A stretch of DNA of 17,644 bases from an uncultured Desulfovibrio sp. (GCA_900541395.1 UQJT01000045.1:1-17644), one strand, 5' to 3'. Positions 7,101-15,921 are shown, numbered from the stretch's first letter. Notes: generated by a model not told the origin, from the sequence alone. Program-made: numbers and translations.

Positions 7101-7496
7101 TCAGTCCGCTCCTCCGACCGCGTCGTAAGGGCAACCGAGACAGCGCACGCATTGCGCGTCCAGCCCGGTCAGAGCGCGGAGGAACAAGGCCAGCCGAGGC
7201 GCGGTCCAGGGCGCGGGGACGCTCCGGACGTCCGGAGCGGAGGCCAGAAGCTCGGCCGCCAGCAGACGGACCAGCGCCAGTTCCAGGCAAAGCGGCCCCC
7301 GTCGGGAGGCTCGCAGCAGCAGCTTCCGACCGCGACGCCAGGCCGGTCCGCCGACGACGTACCCGAAGCGGCGCAAGCCTTCCAATTCGCGCCCCACACG
7401 TTTTTTATCCACCCGGAGGACACGGGCGGGGCGACCTCCGCGACCCTGACGGCGCGCACTCCGGCGCGCGACCATACCTTTGCTGGATGTCTTCAT
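7101..7496 (-). CDS. Unrecognised small basic protein with C-x2-C-x2-C, cotranscribed with CDF
   Basis: I do not recognise this 131-residue product. It has an Arg/Lys-rich first third (KGMVARRSARRQGRGG), a hydrophobic helical centre (LCLELALVRLLAAELLA) and a Cys cluster near the end, QCVRCLGCPYD. The Cys spacing could hold a metal ion, which would fit its place 17 bases before the CDF start, but that is inference. Support for a real gene: GC-ending codons throughout, an ATG with GGGAG six bases before it, and a sensible operon position. Against: the region is so GC-rich that other frames are also open, and no family match is known to me. The ribosome-binding site lies inside the hairpin at 7502-7544. 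Confidence 0.55.
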   Translation of the reverse strand: MKTSSKGMVARRSARRQGRGGRPARVLRVDKKRVGRELEGLRRFGYVVGGPAWRRGRKLLLRASRRGPLCLELALVRLLAAELLASAPDVRSVPAPWTAPRLALFLRALTGLDAQCVRCLGCPYDAVGGAD

Positions 7497-7501
7497 ACCC
7501 G

Positions 7502-7544
7502 GCTCCCGGCTTGGGCTCCTCCCCGAACGGGAAGAGCCGGGAGC
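7502..7544 (-). promoter_or_regulatory. Hairpin covering the ribosome-binding site of 7101-7496
   Basis: Positions 7502-7511 pair perfectly with 7535-7544. On the minus strand the 3' arm contains the GGGAG that serves ATG 7496, so the hairpin would hide it. A nested stem (CTTCCC / GGGGAG, one G-U pair) sits in the loop. It directly follows the structured element at 7543-7699, an arrangement typical of a translational expression platform. Confidence 0.5.
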
Positions 7545-7699
7545 TAGACACCGCTCGTGGGAACGGCGGAGTTATTTCCCTGACGGGTATTGTATATCCT
7601 CGCACTCCCGGCAGCCATGCATGAAGACTGCCCGCGTCGAGACGACGCGGGGCACGGTGTCGGGCGTGCGACCGCCCACGATATAACGGTGTGTCTAGC
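7543..7699 (-). ncRNA. Candidate structured leader RNA or riboswitch before CDF operon
   Basis: Nested complementary segments make a compact fold. Pairs are 7543-7550 with 7692-7699 and 7551-7553 with 7687-7689 (two-base bulge); 7555-7561 with 7675-7681 and 7567-7569 with 7672-7674; 7600-7605 with 7666-7671 and 7607-7610 with 7661-7664. A perfect inner 9-bp hairpin joins 7631-7639 and 7643-7651. A bubble of about 30 bases (7570-7599) is unpaired on one side only. The minus strand is preferred because the element lies in the leader of the metal-transporter operon, just after a possible promoter and before the hairpin at 7502-7544. The plus strand, upstream of the dehydrogenase, cannot be excluded. 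I could not match it to the cobalamin, TPP, FMN, Mn or Moco consensus. NiCo remains untested. Confidence 0.5.
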
Positions 7700-7709
7700 A
7701 CCGGCCTCG

Positions 7710-7738
7710 AACAAACGGGAAAGCCGGGGAAAAGTCAA
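7710..7738 (-). promoter_or_regulatory. Weak promoter for the leader and CDF operon
   Basis: On the minus strand TTGACT (7738-7733) lies 17 bases before TTTGTT (7715-7710). The -10 is poor. A start some seven bases later would fall near 7702, right at the 5' edge of the outer stem of the structured element, which is the main reason to report it. Confidence 0.35.
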
Positions 7739-7842
7739 GGGAAAGCCGCCTTGCCTTGAACCCGGCTTGTGCTTATGACCGGAAGACGCCCCCGCGAGGG
7801 GCGCGCCATCATCACTTTTGCCTCAGCCCAGGGAGGGAAGAT

Positions 7843-8592
7843 ATGCCACGCACCATCGTCATCACCGGCGTAACGTCCGGATTCGGACGGGCCACGGCCG
7901 CCGTGTTCATCAAGGAAGGCTGGAACGTCGCGGGCACGGGCCGCCGCAAAGAGCGCCTCGACGCCCTCAAGGCGGAATGGGGCGACGCTTTTCTGCCCCT
8001 GGAACTGGACATGCGCGATAAAAGCGCCGTGTTCGCCGCCCTGGAGCGCCTGCCCGCCCCCTGGTCCGAGCCCGATGTGTTGGTCAACAACGCCGGTCTG
8101 GCCCTGGGCCTGGCCCCCAGTCAGGAGGCCGACCTCGACGACTGGGAAACCATGATCGACACCAACATCAAGGGGCTGTTGTACGCCACGCGCGCCCTGC
8201 TGCCCGGCATGACGGCGCGCAACCGGGGGCATATCGTCAACCTGGGGTCCACGGCGGGCACCTACCCGTATAAGGGCGGCAACGTGTATGGAGGCACCAA
8301 AGCCTTTGTCAAGCAGTTCTCGCTCAACTTGCGCACGGACCTGCTGGGCACGGCGGTGCGGGTGACCAATATCGAACCCGGCCTGTGCGAAAGCGAATTT
8401 TCGCTGGTGCGCTTCAAAGGAGATCGGGCCAGAGCCGACAAAGTCTATGAGGGCACCTGCCCCATCGTGCCCGAGGACATCGCGGAAACCGTGCGTTGGG
8501 TTACCCATCTGCCCGCCCACGTCAATATCAACAGCCTTGAACTCATGCCCGTGTGTCAGGCCTCGGGACCGCTGAGCGTGGTCAAAAGTTAG
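7843..8592 (+). CDS. ydfG: YdfG-like short-chain dehydrogenase/reductase
   Basis: The 249-residue protein is a classical short-chain dehydrogenase. The NADP-binding TGVTSGFG is at 8-15, NNAG at 82-85, the catalytic Ser is S136 in NLGSTAG, and the Tyr/Lys pair is Y149-GGT-K153. The segments NIEPGLCESEFSLVRFKGD and the C-terminal LPAHVNINSLELMPV match YdfG, an NADP-dependent dehydrogenase of L-allo-threonine, serine and 3-hydroxypropionate. ATG 7843 has GGAGG at 7832-7836. An earlier in-frame ATG would add a segment without family resemblance. It stands alone between the divergent CDF leader and the transporter at 8721. No terminator was found after it. Confidence 0.88.
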   Translation: MPRTIVITGVTSGFGRATAAVFIKEGWNVAGTGRRKERLDALKAEWGDAFLPLELDMRDKSAVFAALERLPAPWSEPDVLVNNAGLALGLAPSQEADLDDWETMIDTNIKGLLYATRALLPGMTARNRGHIVNLGSTAGTYPYKGGNVYGGTKAFVKQFSLNLRTDLLGTAVRVTNIEPGLCESEFSLVRFKGDRARADKVYEGTCPIVPEDIAETVRWVTHLPAHVNINSLELMPVCQASGPLSVVKS

Positions 8593-8720
8593 CCTCGGGG
8601 CGAACGCGTCCCGGCGTCCGCCCTGATTCGGTCCGCCTTGCGCCTCCTTAGTTTTTACGGTAGGAAGATATCCGGTTTAACATGAAAACCATGCCGTCAA
8701 ACCCGTGAGGTAACGCCATC

Positions 8721-9461
8721 ATGAAACGTCTGTCTCTGTGTCTCGCCGCTTTGGCTCTTGCCCTGTGCGCCGCCGTTCCGGCCACGGCCAAAACCTATAT
8801 CAACGGCATCGACGCCAACTATCCTCCCTTTGCCTATGTGGGCGAGGACGGCAAGCCCTCGGGCTTCGACGTGGACTCGATGGACTGGATCGCCAAGAAG
8901 ATGGGCTTCGAGGTCAAGCATCAGCCCATGGACTGGGACGGCATCATTCCCGCCCTGCTGGGCAAGAAGATCGACATGGTGTGCTCGGGCATGAGCATTT
9001 CGCCGGAACGGGCCGCCGCCGTAGCTTTCTCCGACCCCTACTTCACCATTTCCAAAGTGATTGTCACGGGCAAGGATTCGTCCCTGACCGCCGATCAGGT
9101 CCTGCAGGGCAAATATCGCCTGGGCGTGCAGCGCGGCACCAACGAGCATGAATACCTGGAGACTAAAAAGGCCGACGAAAAGCTGGCCTTTGATCTGCGC
9201 TTTTACGATTCCGCGCCCATGGCCGTGGAAGACCTGCTGAACGGCCGTATCGACGCCGTCGCGCTCGACAGCGCCCCGGCCAACGACGCCATCAACAAGG
9301 GCAAGCCGATCAAGATCGTCGGCACCTTCGCCCCGGACGACGTGTTCGGCGTGGCCATCAACAAGGACAACGCCGAGCTTCTTCAGATCGTCAACGAAGG
9401 TTACAAACTGCTCATGGCCGATCCCTATTGGCAGGAACTTCAGGCCAAGTACCTCAAATAG
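8721..9461 (+). CDS. Polar amino-acid ABC transporter, periplasmic binding protein
   Basis: The 246-residue protein has a type I signal peptide: MKR, a hydrophobic core, and ATA before Lys24. The mature part is a family 3 solute-binding protein: NGIDANYPPFAYVGEDGKPSG with GFDVD at the start of lobe I, DMVCSGMSISPERAAAVAFSDPY at the hinge, and LGVQRGTNEHEYLE in lobe II. Such proteins deliver polar or basic amino acids, or glutamine, to the permeases. The exact ligand is unclear. GAGGT at 8707-8711 is the ribosome-binding site. It is followed by a terminator, and the permease and ATPase genes of the same system lie at 9683-11944. Confidence 0.9.
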   Translation: MKRLSLCLAALALALCAAVPATAKTYINGIDANYPPFAYVGEDGKPSGFDVDSMDWIAKKMGFEVKHQPMDWDGIIPALLGKKIDMVCSGMSISPERAAAVAFSDPYFTISKVIVTGKDSSLTADQVLQGKYRLGVQRGTNEHEYLETKKADEKLAFDLRFYDSAPMAVEDLLNGRIDAVALDSAPANDAINKGKPIKIVGTFAPDDVFGVAINKDNAELLQIVNEGYKLLMADPYWQELQAKYLK

Positions 9462-9475
9462 CCGGTTTCTTTCGT

Positions 9476-9513
9476 GCGGGGGGCGGTCTTTGAAGCCGTC
9501 TCCCGCCTTTTTT
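9476..9513 (+). terminator. Rho-independent terminator after binding-protein gene
   Basis: GCGGG-GGG-CGG (9476-9486) pairs with CCG-TCT-CCCGC (9496-9506), with G-U pairs in the middle. Six T follow at 9508-9513. It sits 14 bases after the stop and separates the binding-protein gene from the rest of the transporter, so leaky termination could keep binding protein in excess. Confidence 0.85.
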
Positions 9514-9682
9514 CGTTTTCAACCCCGGTTTGTCATAAAACACAATGAGACTTCGCCGCGCCGCCGGAGCAGCCGCCATTCACTTGCGTCGGCAAGCGAC
9601 GGCGAAGGCGTGAAACTTAAGCGATAGAACATCGTATCCAGACTATACACAATTAAAAAATGAATCCGCTCTAGGGTGCGCC

Positions 9683-10357
9683 GTGTCTATTTTTTCCACC
9701 ATCGCCGAAGCCTTCCCCTATATTCTGCAGGGTACCCTGGTCACCATCGTGCTGGTGCTGGGCGCTCTGGCTCTGGGCTTTTGTCTGGGCCTGCCCCTGG
9801 CCGTGATCCAGGCCTATGGCCCACGCCCCGCGGCCCGGCTGGTGGGAGTGTACGTATGGTTCTTTCGGGGCGTGCCCATCCTGTTGCTGCTTTTTCTGTT
9901 CTATTACGGGGTGTTCAACGTCCTTGGCCTGGATGTAGGCACCATAGGCGCCTCGTGCGTGGTGCTGGGCCTGGCCAGCGCGGCCTACCAGTCCCAGATT
10001 TTCCGGGGCTCGCTCCAGGCCCTGCCCCAGGGGCAGATGCGCGCCGCCAAGGCCCTGGGCATGACCACCTTTCAGGCCATACGCAGCGTAACGCTGCCCC
10101 AGGCCCTGCGCCTGTCCATCCCCGGCTGGTCCAACGAATATTCCATCCTGCTCAAGGACTCGGCCATGTGTTTCGCCCTGGGCACGCCGGAAATCATGGC
10201 CCGTACCCACTTTGTGGCCTCCCGCACCTACGAGCATCTGCCCCTGTATATCACGGCGGGTCTCATCTATTTTCTGATCACCACGGCCGGACTCACCCTG
10301 CTGCGCCGCCTGGAGCGCAAGGTGCGCATCCCCGGTTACGCGCTGATCGGCATGTAA
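9683..10357 (+). CDS. Amino-acid ABC transporter permease (HisM/GlnP type)
   Basis: The 224-residue inner-membrane protein has several strong hydrophobic helices and the permease/ATPase contact loop: RGSLQALPQGQMRAAKALGM at about 113-133, followed by LPQALR. RGVPILLLLF is typical of His/Glu/Gln family permeases. It starts at GTG 9683 with AGGG at 9673-9676. The ATPase gene begins 20 bases after its stop. With the second permease at 11252 it probably forms a heterodimeric channel. Confidence 0.9.
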   Translation: MSIFSTIAEAFPYILQGTLVTIVLVLGALALGFCLGLPLAVIQAYGPRPAARLVGVYVWFFRGVPILLLLFLFYYGVFNVLGLDVGTIGASCVVLGLASAAYQSQIFRGSLQALPQGQMRAAKALGMTTFQAIRSVTLPQALRLSIPGWSNEYSILLKDSAMCFALGTPEIMARTHFVASRTYEHLPLYITAGLIYFLITTAGLTLLRRLERKVRIPGYALIGM

Positions 10358-10377
10358 GGCCCCTTCGGAGAACGCCC

Positions 10378-11250
10378 ATGATCGCCGCATTCGCTTGTGC
10401 CGACGCCCCCCGCTCCGCCGTCCCCTCCGCGCCCCCCGTCGTCTCTGAGAACGATGTGTTGCTGCGCGCGAAGGGCATCGCCAAAATCCTGGGCGGGCGC
10501 ACCATTCTGGACGATGTATCGCTGACCATGCGGCCGGGCGACATCAAGGTCCTGATCGGTCCCTCCGGCGCGGGCAAGAGCACCTTTCTGCAATGTCTCA
10601 ACTACCTGCTGCCCCCGGACCGGGGCGAAATATGGTTGGAAGGAAGGCTTGTCCACGGTTCCAACACGGCCGAACTGTGCGGTCTGCGCCAGGCCGTAGG
10701 TATGATTTTCCAGGATTTCAACCTGTTCGATCACCTTTCCGCCGTGGATAACGTGGCGCTGGCCCTGCGCAAGGTGCGTCGCTATGGCAAAGACCAGGCC
10801 CGCGAACGCTCTCTGAAGGAACTGGAACGCGTGGGACTGGCCGGCCGGGCCGGACTGTACCCCGCTCAGCTTTCGGGCGGTCAGAAGCAGCGCGTGGCTA
10901 TTGCCCGCGCTCTGGCCATGGACCCCAAAATACTGTTGCTGGACGAACCCACTTCGGCCTTGGACCCGGAGTTGGTGGGCGAAGTGCTGGCGGTTATCCG
11001 CGACCTGGCCGCCAACGGCATGCCCATGATCATGGCCACCCACCAGATGGATTTCGCCCGTTCCCTGGCCACGGAAGTGCTGTTCATGGAAGGCGGGCGC
11101 ATCATCGAACAGGATTCCCCGGCGGTGCTGCTCGCCCCCGGAGCGCGCACCCGTACCGGCGACTTCTGCGGCAAACTGGCCAATCTGCGTCCGGCGGACG
11201 CGGAGGGGGAAATGGACGGCGTTGCGCCCGACCGGGGCGTCGGGGGCTGA
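10378..11250 (+). CDS. Amino-acid ABC transporter ATP-binding protein (GlnQ/HisP type)
   Basis: The 290-residue ATPase has all catalytic motifs: Walker A GPSGAGKS 61-68, Q-loop Q112, signature LSGGQ 165-169, Walker B ILLLDE 185-190, D-loop SALD and switch His222. A Pro/Ala-rich N-terminal extension of about 27 residues precedes the usual start of the domain. ATG 10378 has GGAG at 10367-10370 and follows the permease stop closely, so the extension is probably real. Its stop is followed at once by the second permease (ATG 11252), indicating translational coupling. Confidence 0.92.
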   Translation: MIAAFACADAPRSAVPSAPPVVSENDVLLRAKGIAKILGGRTILDDVSLTMRPGDIKVLIGPSGAGKSTFLQCLNYLLPPDRGEIWLEGRLVHGSNTAELCGLRQAVGMIFQDFNLFDHLSAVDNVALALRKVRRYGKDQARERSLKELERVGLAGRAGLYPAQLSGGQKQRVAIARALAMDPKILLLDEPTSALDPELVGEVLAVIRDLAANGMPMIMATHQMDFARSLATEVLFMEGGRIIEQDSPAVLLAPGARTRTGDFCGKLANLRPADAEGEMDGVAPDRGVGG

Positions 11251-11251
11251 C

Positions 11252-11944
11252 ATGCTGGACGTTCTCGATCCCGCCTTTCTTATCGACCGGGTAATTCCAC
11301 AGCTCAACCGGGGGCTGTCCATGACCCTGGCTCTGGTGATTCCCGCCGCCTTGATCGGCGGCGGCCTGGGCGTGCTCACCGGCGTGGCGCGGGTGTTCGG
11401 CAGGCCGTGGATGCGGCGTGTGGCCGACTCGGCCGTGGCCGTCATCCGAGGTGTGCCCCTGACCGTGCAGCTTTTGATCCTGTATTTCGGCCTGCCCAGC
11501 ATACCCTACGTCAAAATTTATCTTGAGCCCTATCCGGCCGCCCTCATCGGTTTTATCCTGTGCACCGGAGCCTACCAGTCCGAGTACGTGCGCGGGGCAT
11601 TGCTGTCCATACGCCAGGGCCAGATCAAAGCGGCCGAGGCTCTGGGCATGACCCGTATGCAGACCATCCTGTCCGTGGTGGTGCCCCAGGCAGTGCGCCG
11701 CGCCCTGCCCGGCTGCGGCAATGAAATCATCTACCTTATCAAGTACTCTTCCCTGGCCTACCTGGTAACCTGCATCGAACTGACGGGCGAAGCCAAGGTT
11801 CTGGTTTCGCGCACTTTCCGCCCCACCGAGGTGTATTTCGCGGCAGCCTGTTATTACCTGGTCATGGTCACCCTGGCCACCTGGCTGCTGAACCGGCTGG
11901 AACGCAAACTGGCTTTGCCCGGCTTCGGGAAAGCCACCACCTGA
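11252..11944 (+). CDS. Amino-acid ABC transporter permease, second subunit
   Basis: The 230-residue membrane protein contains [17 protein letters not shown], the coupling-loop segment [20 protein letters not shown] and [11 protein letters not shown], the hallmarks of polar amino-acid permeases. ATG 11252 is chosen because it sits one base after the ATPase TGA with a G-run (11242-11246) before it. An upstream TTG at 11222 would add ten residues and overlap the ATPase. Seven bases separate it from lepA, so lepA may be read from the same transcript. Confidence 0.88.
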   Translation: MLDVLDPAFLIDRVIPQLNRGLSMTLALVIPAALIGGGLGVLTGVARVFGRPWMRRVADSAVAVIRGVPLTVQLLILYFGLPSIPYVKIYLEPYPAALIGFILCTGAYQSEYVRGALLSIRQGQIKAAEALGMTRMQTILSVVVPQAVRRALPGCGNEIIYLIKYSSLAYLVTCIELTGEAKVLVSRTFRPTEVYFAAACYYLVMVTLATWLLNRLERKLALPGFGKATT

Positions 11945-11951
11945 GAGCGCT

Positions 11952-13757
11952 ATGACTCCCCTGGATCACATCCGCAATTTCTGCATTATCGCCCACATCG
12001 ACCACGGCAAATCCACCCTGGCCGATCGTATCCTCGAATACACGGGCCTGGTCAGCGACCGCGAAGCCCGCGATCAGTATCTGGACAAGATGGACCTGGA
12101 GCGCGAGCGCGGCATCACCATCAAGGCCCAGACCGTGCGCATCCCCTACACGGACAAAGACGGGCGGAAGTACGTCCTCAACCTCATCGACACCCCCGGC
12201 CACGTGGACTTCAACTACGAGGTTTCGCGCTCGCTGGCCGCGTGCGACGGGGCCCTGCTGGTGGTGGACGCCACCCAGGGCGTGGAGGCCCAGACTCTGG
12301 CCAACGTCTATCTGGCCCTGGACCACAATCATGAAATAGTGCCCGTACTCAATAAAATCGATCTGCCCAGCGCCGAGCCCGACCGAGTCAAGGCCGAAAT
12401 CGAAGAGAGCATCGGCCTCGACTGTTCGGACGCGGTAAGCGTGTCGGCCAAAACGGGTCTCAACGTGGATCAGGTCATCGACGCCGTGGTCCACCGCCTG
12501 CCCCCCCCCGAGGGCAACCCGCAGGCCCCGCTCAAAGCCCTTATCTTCGACTCGTGGTACGATTCCTACCAGGGCGTGGTGGTGCTGTTCCGCATTATGG
12601 ACGGTGTGCTGCGCAAGGGCGATCGTATCAAACTTATGGCCGCCGAACGCGATTACGAGGTCATCCGGCTGGGCGTGTTCTCGCCCGACGCGGTGGACGT
12701 GGCCGAGCTGGGCGCGGGCGAAGTGGGCTTTTTGTGCGCCAACATCAAGGAACTGAGCGATGCCCGCGTGGGCGACACCGTCACTCTGGCCGAGCGCCCG
12801 GCCGAAACGCCCGTCCCCGGCTTCAAGGAAGTGCAGCCCATGGTCTTCTGCGGCCTGTACCCCACCGACGCCGCGGATTACGAAAACCTGAAAATCGCCC
12901 TGGAAAAACTGCAACTCAACGACGCTGCCTTTTCCTTCGAGCCCGAAACATCCACGGCTTTGGGCTTCGGTTTCCGTTGCGGTTTTCTGGGGCTGCTGCA
13001 CATGGAGATTATTCAGGAACGGCTGGAGCGCGAGTTTCAGGTGGAACTCATCGCCACCGCCCCCTCGGTCATCTACAAGGTGGACACCACAGGCGGCGAT
13101 ACCCTGACCATCGACAATCCCTCCAAGCTGCCCGAGGCGGGCAAAATCGCCGCGCTGTACGAACCCTTCGTGCGCATGGACATCCACGTGCCCAACGAGT
13201 TTGTGGGCAATGTGTTCAAGCTGTGCGAGGAAAAGCGCGGCATTCAGAAAAACCTGGGCTACATCACTTCCAAACGGGTGGTCATTACCTACGAAATGCC
13301 CTTCGCGGAAATCGTGTACGACTTCTTCGACCGCTTGAAATCCGGCACCAAGGGCTACGCCTCTATGGATTACGAGCCCATCGATTACCGCCGGTCCGAC
13401 CTGGTCAAGCTCGATATCCTGCTCAACGGCGATCCCGTGGACGCCCTGGCCGTCATCGTGCACCGCGACAAGGCTTATACCTACGGCCGCGCCCTGGCCC
13501 TCAAGCTCAAACGGACCATCCCCCGTCAGTTGTTCGAGGTGGCCATCCAAGCCGCCATCGGCCAGAAGGTCATCGCCCGCGAAACCGTGTCCGCCTTCCG
13601 CAAGAACGTCACCGCCAAATGCTACGGCGGAGACATCACCCGCAAGCGAAAGCTGCTCGAAAAGCAAAAAGAAGGCAAAAAGCGCATGAAACGCATGGGC
13701 AACGTCGAACTGCCCCAAGAAGCCTTTTTGGCCGCCTTGCAGGTAGGCGACGAATAG
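11952..13757 (+). CDS. lepA: Elongation factor 4 (LepA)
   Basis: The 601-residue GTPase is full length (E. coli LepA has 599). GTPase motifs are AHIDHGKS 14-21, RGITIK, DTPGH 80-84, NKID 134-137 and SAKTG from 165. Domain II, the EF-G-like domains III and V, and the LepA-specific C-terminal domain ([30 protein letters not shown]) follow in order. LepA acts on ribosomes during elongation and initiation, most visibly under ionic or acid stress. It starts seven bases after the permease stop and ends in a clear terminator. Confidence 0.97.
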   Translation: MTPLDHIRNFCIIAHIDHGKSTLADRILEYTGLVSDREARDQYLDKMDLERERGITIKAQTVRIPYTDKDGRKYVLNLIDTPGHVDFNYEVSRSLAACDGALLVVDATQGVEAQTLANVYLALDHNHEIVPVLNKIDLPSAEPDRVKAEIEESIGLDCSDAVSVSAKTGLNVDQVIDAVVHRLPPPEGNPQAPLKALIFDSWYDSYQGVVVLFRIMDGVLRKGDRIKLMAAERDYEVIRLGVFSPDAVDVAELGAGEVGFLCANIKELSDARVGDTVTLAERPAETPVPGFKEVQPMVFCGLYPTDAADYENLKIALEKLQLNDAAFSFEPETSTALGFGFRCGFLGLLHMEIIQERLEREFQVELIATAPSVIYKVDTTGGDTLTIDNPSKLPEAGKIAALYEPFVRMDIHVPNEFVGNVFKLCEEKRGIQKNLGYITSKRVVITYEMPFAEIVYDFFDRLKSGTKGYASMDYEPIDYRRSDLVKLDILLNGDPVDALAVIVHRDKAYTYGRALALKLKRTIPRQLFEVAIQAAIGQKVIARETVSAFRKNVTAKCYGGDITRKRKLLEKQKEGKKRMKRMGNVELPQEAFLAALQVGDE

Positions 13758-13776
13758 CCTCGCTCCCTTTCTCGTG

Positions 13777-13818
13777 AATGCCCCCATATTTGGCCGCCCA
13801 AGTATGGGGGCATTTTTT
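13777..13818 (+). terminator. Rho-independent terminator of lepA
   Basis: AATGCCCCCATA (13777-13788) and TATGGGGGCATT (13803-13814) form a perfect 12-bp stem with a 14-base loop. A T-run 13813-13818 closes it. It lies 20 bases after the lepA stop. Confidence 0.92.
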
Positions 13819-13981
13819 AGGTTGTACCCATTTTGAGCGCCCCCCGAGCCGTGGAAGACGGCATGAGGGAGGACCGTTCCAGCGGGCGACCCGCAGAGTC
13901 CTGCCCGGTGTCGAGCAGCGCGAGGCTTACGGACATCGAGAGCAGCGATAAGGAGCGGACCAAGATCGCGCGAAACGAAGC

Positions 13982-14006
13982 CGGAACAAGCTTTTGGCTT
14001 GTTCCG
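13982..14006. repeat. 10-bp intergenic hairpin
   Basis: CGGAACAAGC (13982-13991) and GCTTGTTCCG (13997-14006) are perfectly complementary around TTTTG. There is no T-run on either side, so it is not a standard terminator. It may belong to the dispersed intergenic hairpins seen at the window ends. Confidence 0.55.
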
Positions 14007-14134
14007 ACGTGCTTCCGTCGGCGGTGGCGGAAGGGTATCTTCAGTCTGTGCGAAGCGCTGGCTGTTTTGCGTCAAAGGAACTTTTAAAAAATTAGTGGTT
14101 CCAGTTTGTTAACCGGCTTCAGTAAGCTATTATT

Positions 14135-14183
14135 AATTATATTAGTAATCATTATTGACAAGCTATATGCTTTACCCTAGTCT
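14135..14183 (+). promoter_or_regulatory. Catalase promoter with AT-rich PerR/Fur-like site
   Basis: TTGACA at 14155-14160 is a consensus -35. TAGTCT at 14178-14183 (17-base spacer) is a weak -10. Just upstream, TTAATTATATTAGTAA is an imperfect palindrome (12 of 16 positions) resembling PerR/Fur boxes. AATTATATTA (14135-14144) recurs before the gene at 16068. Peroxide control by PerR would suit a catalase but is inferred. Confidence 0.45.
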
Positions 14184-14263
14184 TCGACACAAATCTTTCC
14201 CACCGTCGAGAGCGGGCCGTACGACGCGGCGCAACTCCCGCATACCTCTCCAAGGAGCACATC

Positions 14264-15727
14264 ATGGCCGACACCAAACTCACCACCAATGCCGGGGCCC
14301 CCGTCGTCGACAACCAGAATGTCGTCACCGCCGGACCGCGCGGCCCCATGTTGTTGCAGGACGCCTGGTTTCTGGAAAAGCTGGCCCACTTCGATCGCGA
14401 GGTCATTCCCGAACGCCGGATGCATGCCAAAGGCTCGGGCGCGTACGGAACCTTTACCGTCACCCACGACATCACCGCCTATACCAAGGCCGCTCTGTTC
14501 GCGGAAAAGGGCAAAAAAACGGACCTGTTCGTACGTTTTTCCACCGTGGCGGGGGAACGCGGCGCGGCCGACGCGGAACGTGACATTCGCGGTTTCGCCA
14601 TTAAATTTTATACCGAACAGGGCAACTGGGACCTGGTGGGCAACAACACGCCGGTATTTTTCCTGCGCGATCCGCTCAAATTTCCCGACCTCAACCATGT
14701 GGTCAAACGCGACCCGCGCACCAACCTGCGCAGCCCAAAAAACAACTGGGATTTCTGGACCTTGCTGCCCGAGGCCCTGCACCAGATAACCGTGGTCATG
14801 AGCGATCGGGGCATCCCCGCTTCCTACCGCCACATGCACGGGTTCGGCAGCCATACCTTCAGCTTCATCAACGCCGCGAATGAGCGCTTCTGGGTTAAAT
14901 TCCACCTCAAGACCCAACAGGGCATCAAAAATCTCAGCGACGCCGAGGCCGAGGCCCTGATCGGCAAAGACCGCGAAAGCCACCAGCGCGACCTGTACGA
15001 AGCCATCGAACGCGGCGACTTCCCCCGCTGGACCATGTATGTGCAGATCATGCCCGAACTGGATGCCGAAAAACTGCCCTACCATCCCTTTGATTTGACC
15101 AAGGTATGGTATCACAAGGATTATCCCCTGATCGAAGTGGGCGTGCTGGAACTCAACCGCAATCCGGAAAACTATTTCGCCGAAGTGGAGCAGGCGGCCT
15201 TCAACCCCGCCAACATCGTACCCGGCATCGGTTTTTCTCCGGACAAGATGCTCCAGGGCCGTCTCTTTTCTTACGGCGACGCGCAACGCTACCGCCTGGG
15301 CACCAACCATCATCTCATCCCGGTCAATGCGCCGCGCTGCCCCGTCCACAGCTATCACCGCGACGGAGCCATGCGGACCGACGGCAACCACGGCGGCTAC
15401 ACCAGCTACGAACCCAACAGCGACGGCGCCTGGCGGGAACAGCCCGAATACGCCGAACCCTCGTTGAAAATCGACGGCGCCGCCGCGCGCTGGAATTACC
15501 GCGAAGATGACGACGACTATTACGCCCAGCCGGGCAAGCTGTTCCGCCTGATGACGCCCGAACAGCAGCAAGTGCTGTTCGCCAATACGGCCCGCGCCCT
15601 GGGCGATGCGCCGGAATCGATCAAATTGCGTCACATCCGCAACTGCGGAAAGGCCGATCCGGCTTACGGCCAAGGCGTGGCTGATGCCCTGGGTCTGCCC
15701 TTCACCCCGTCCGACGCGGCGGCCTGA
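14264..15727 (+). CDS. katA: Monofunctional haem catalase, clade 3
   Basis: The 487-residue protein matches small-subunit clade 3 catalases such as that of Proteus mirabilis. Catalytic His54 is in [15 protein letters not shown], and Asn127 in [20 protein letters not shown] completes the distal pocket. The haem-ligand Tyr337 is in R333[13 protein letters not shown]. It splits hydrogen peroxide into water and oxygen in the cytoplasm; no signal peptide is seen. ATG 14264 has AAGGAG at 14252-14257. The gene stands alone, with its own AT-rich control region upstream and a possible hairpin terminator downstream. For an anaerobe this is an oxygen-defence gene. All key residues are present. Confidence 0.96.
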   Translation: MADTKLTTNAGAPVVDNQNVVTAGPRGPMLLQDAWFLEKLAHFDREVIPERRMHAKGSGAYGTFTVTHDITAYTKAALFAEKGKKTDLFVRFSTVAGERGAADAERDIRGFAIKFYTEQGNWDLVGNNTPVFFLRDPLKFPDLNHVVKRDPRTNLRSPKNNWDFWTLLPEALHQITVVMSDRGIPASYRHMHGFGSHTFSFINAANERFWVKFHLKTQQGIKNLSDAEAEALIGKDRESHQRDLYEAIERGDFPRWTMYVQIMPELDAEKLPYHPFDLTKVWYHKDYPLIEVGVLELNRNPENYFAEVEQAAFNPANIVPGIGFSPDKMLQGRLFSYGDAQRYRLGTNHHLIPVNAPRCPVHSYHRDGAMRTDGNHGGYTSYEPNSDGAWREQPEYAEPSLKIDGAAARWNYREDDDDYYAQPGKLFRLMTPEQQQVLFANTARALGDAPESIKLRHIRNCGKADPAYGQGVADALGLPFTPSDAAA

Positions 15728-15774
15728 GGCGTCTGCTCCGCTGAAGAGGCGGGACCGGACGCGTTGACAAAGTT

Positions 15775-15801
15775 CGGGAGGGAGAGGCTCTATCCCTCCC
15801 G
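15775..15801 (+). terminator. Possible catalase terminator hairpin
   Basis: CGGGAGGGA (15775-15783) pairs with TCCCTCCCG (15793-15801) around a nine-base loop, about 50 bases after the catalase stop. No T-run follows, so it may act only as an RNA 3'-end hairpin or be incidental. Confidence 0.4.
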
Positions 15802-15921
15802 GCTTGCCGCCGAACGCCGACAACCGGAACTTCAGACGAGAACGAGCGCTCACGATACAACGGGAAAGGGGGCGCTTGGCACGTGGCAAAGAGGCGGCGA
15901 TGCATCGTAACTAACGAATTC

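Larger units (their letters stand above)
13819..14263. other. Long intergenic region between lepA and catalase
   Basis: No convincing gene is present. The left part (about 13833-14087) has an open frame of 84 codons without a ribosome-binding site and with unlikely composition, so it was not called. That part reads like a non-coding repeat I associate from memory with Desulfovibrio intergenic regions. The right part, from about 14090, turns AT-rich and holds the catalase control region. Confidence 0.5.

Noticed and set aside
5938..7128. Plus-strand open frame opposite the CDF gene
   Set aside because: Gly/Gln/His-rich antisense translation. The CDF reading on the minus strand has clear motifs.
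7543..7699. 6S RNA, cobalamin, TPP or molybdenum-cofactor riboswitch
   Set aside because: The conserved core sequences I remember for these are missing. The one-sided bubble superficially recalls 6S RNA, but the position before a transporter operon argues otherwise. Left as an unassigned structured RNA.
11868..14075. Very long minus-strand open frame opposite lepA
   Set aside because: It is the antisense of an unmistakable LepA. GC-rich codons leave few stops on the opposite strand. The translation has no family resemblance.
13833..14087. Open frame of 84 codons between lepA and catalase
   Set aside because: No ribosome-binding site, no family resemblance, contains the hairpin 13982-14006. 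Treated as non-coding intergenic sequence.
14177..15889. Minus-strand open frame of 570 codons opposite catalase
   Set aside because: Mirror of a complete catalase. Gly/Val-rich translation, no ribosome-binding site.
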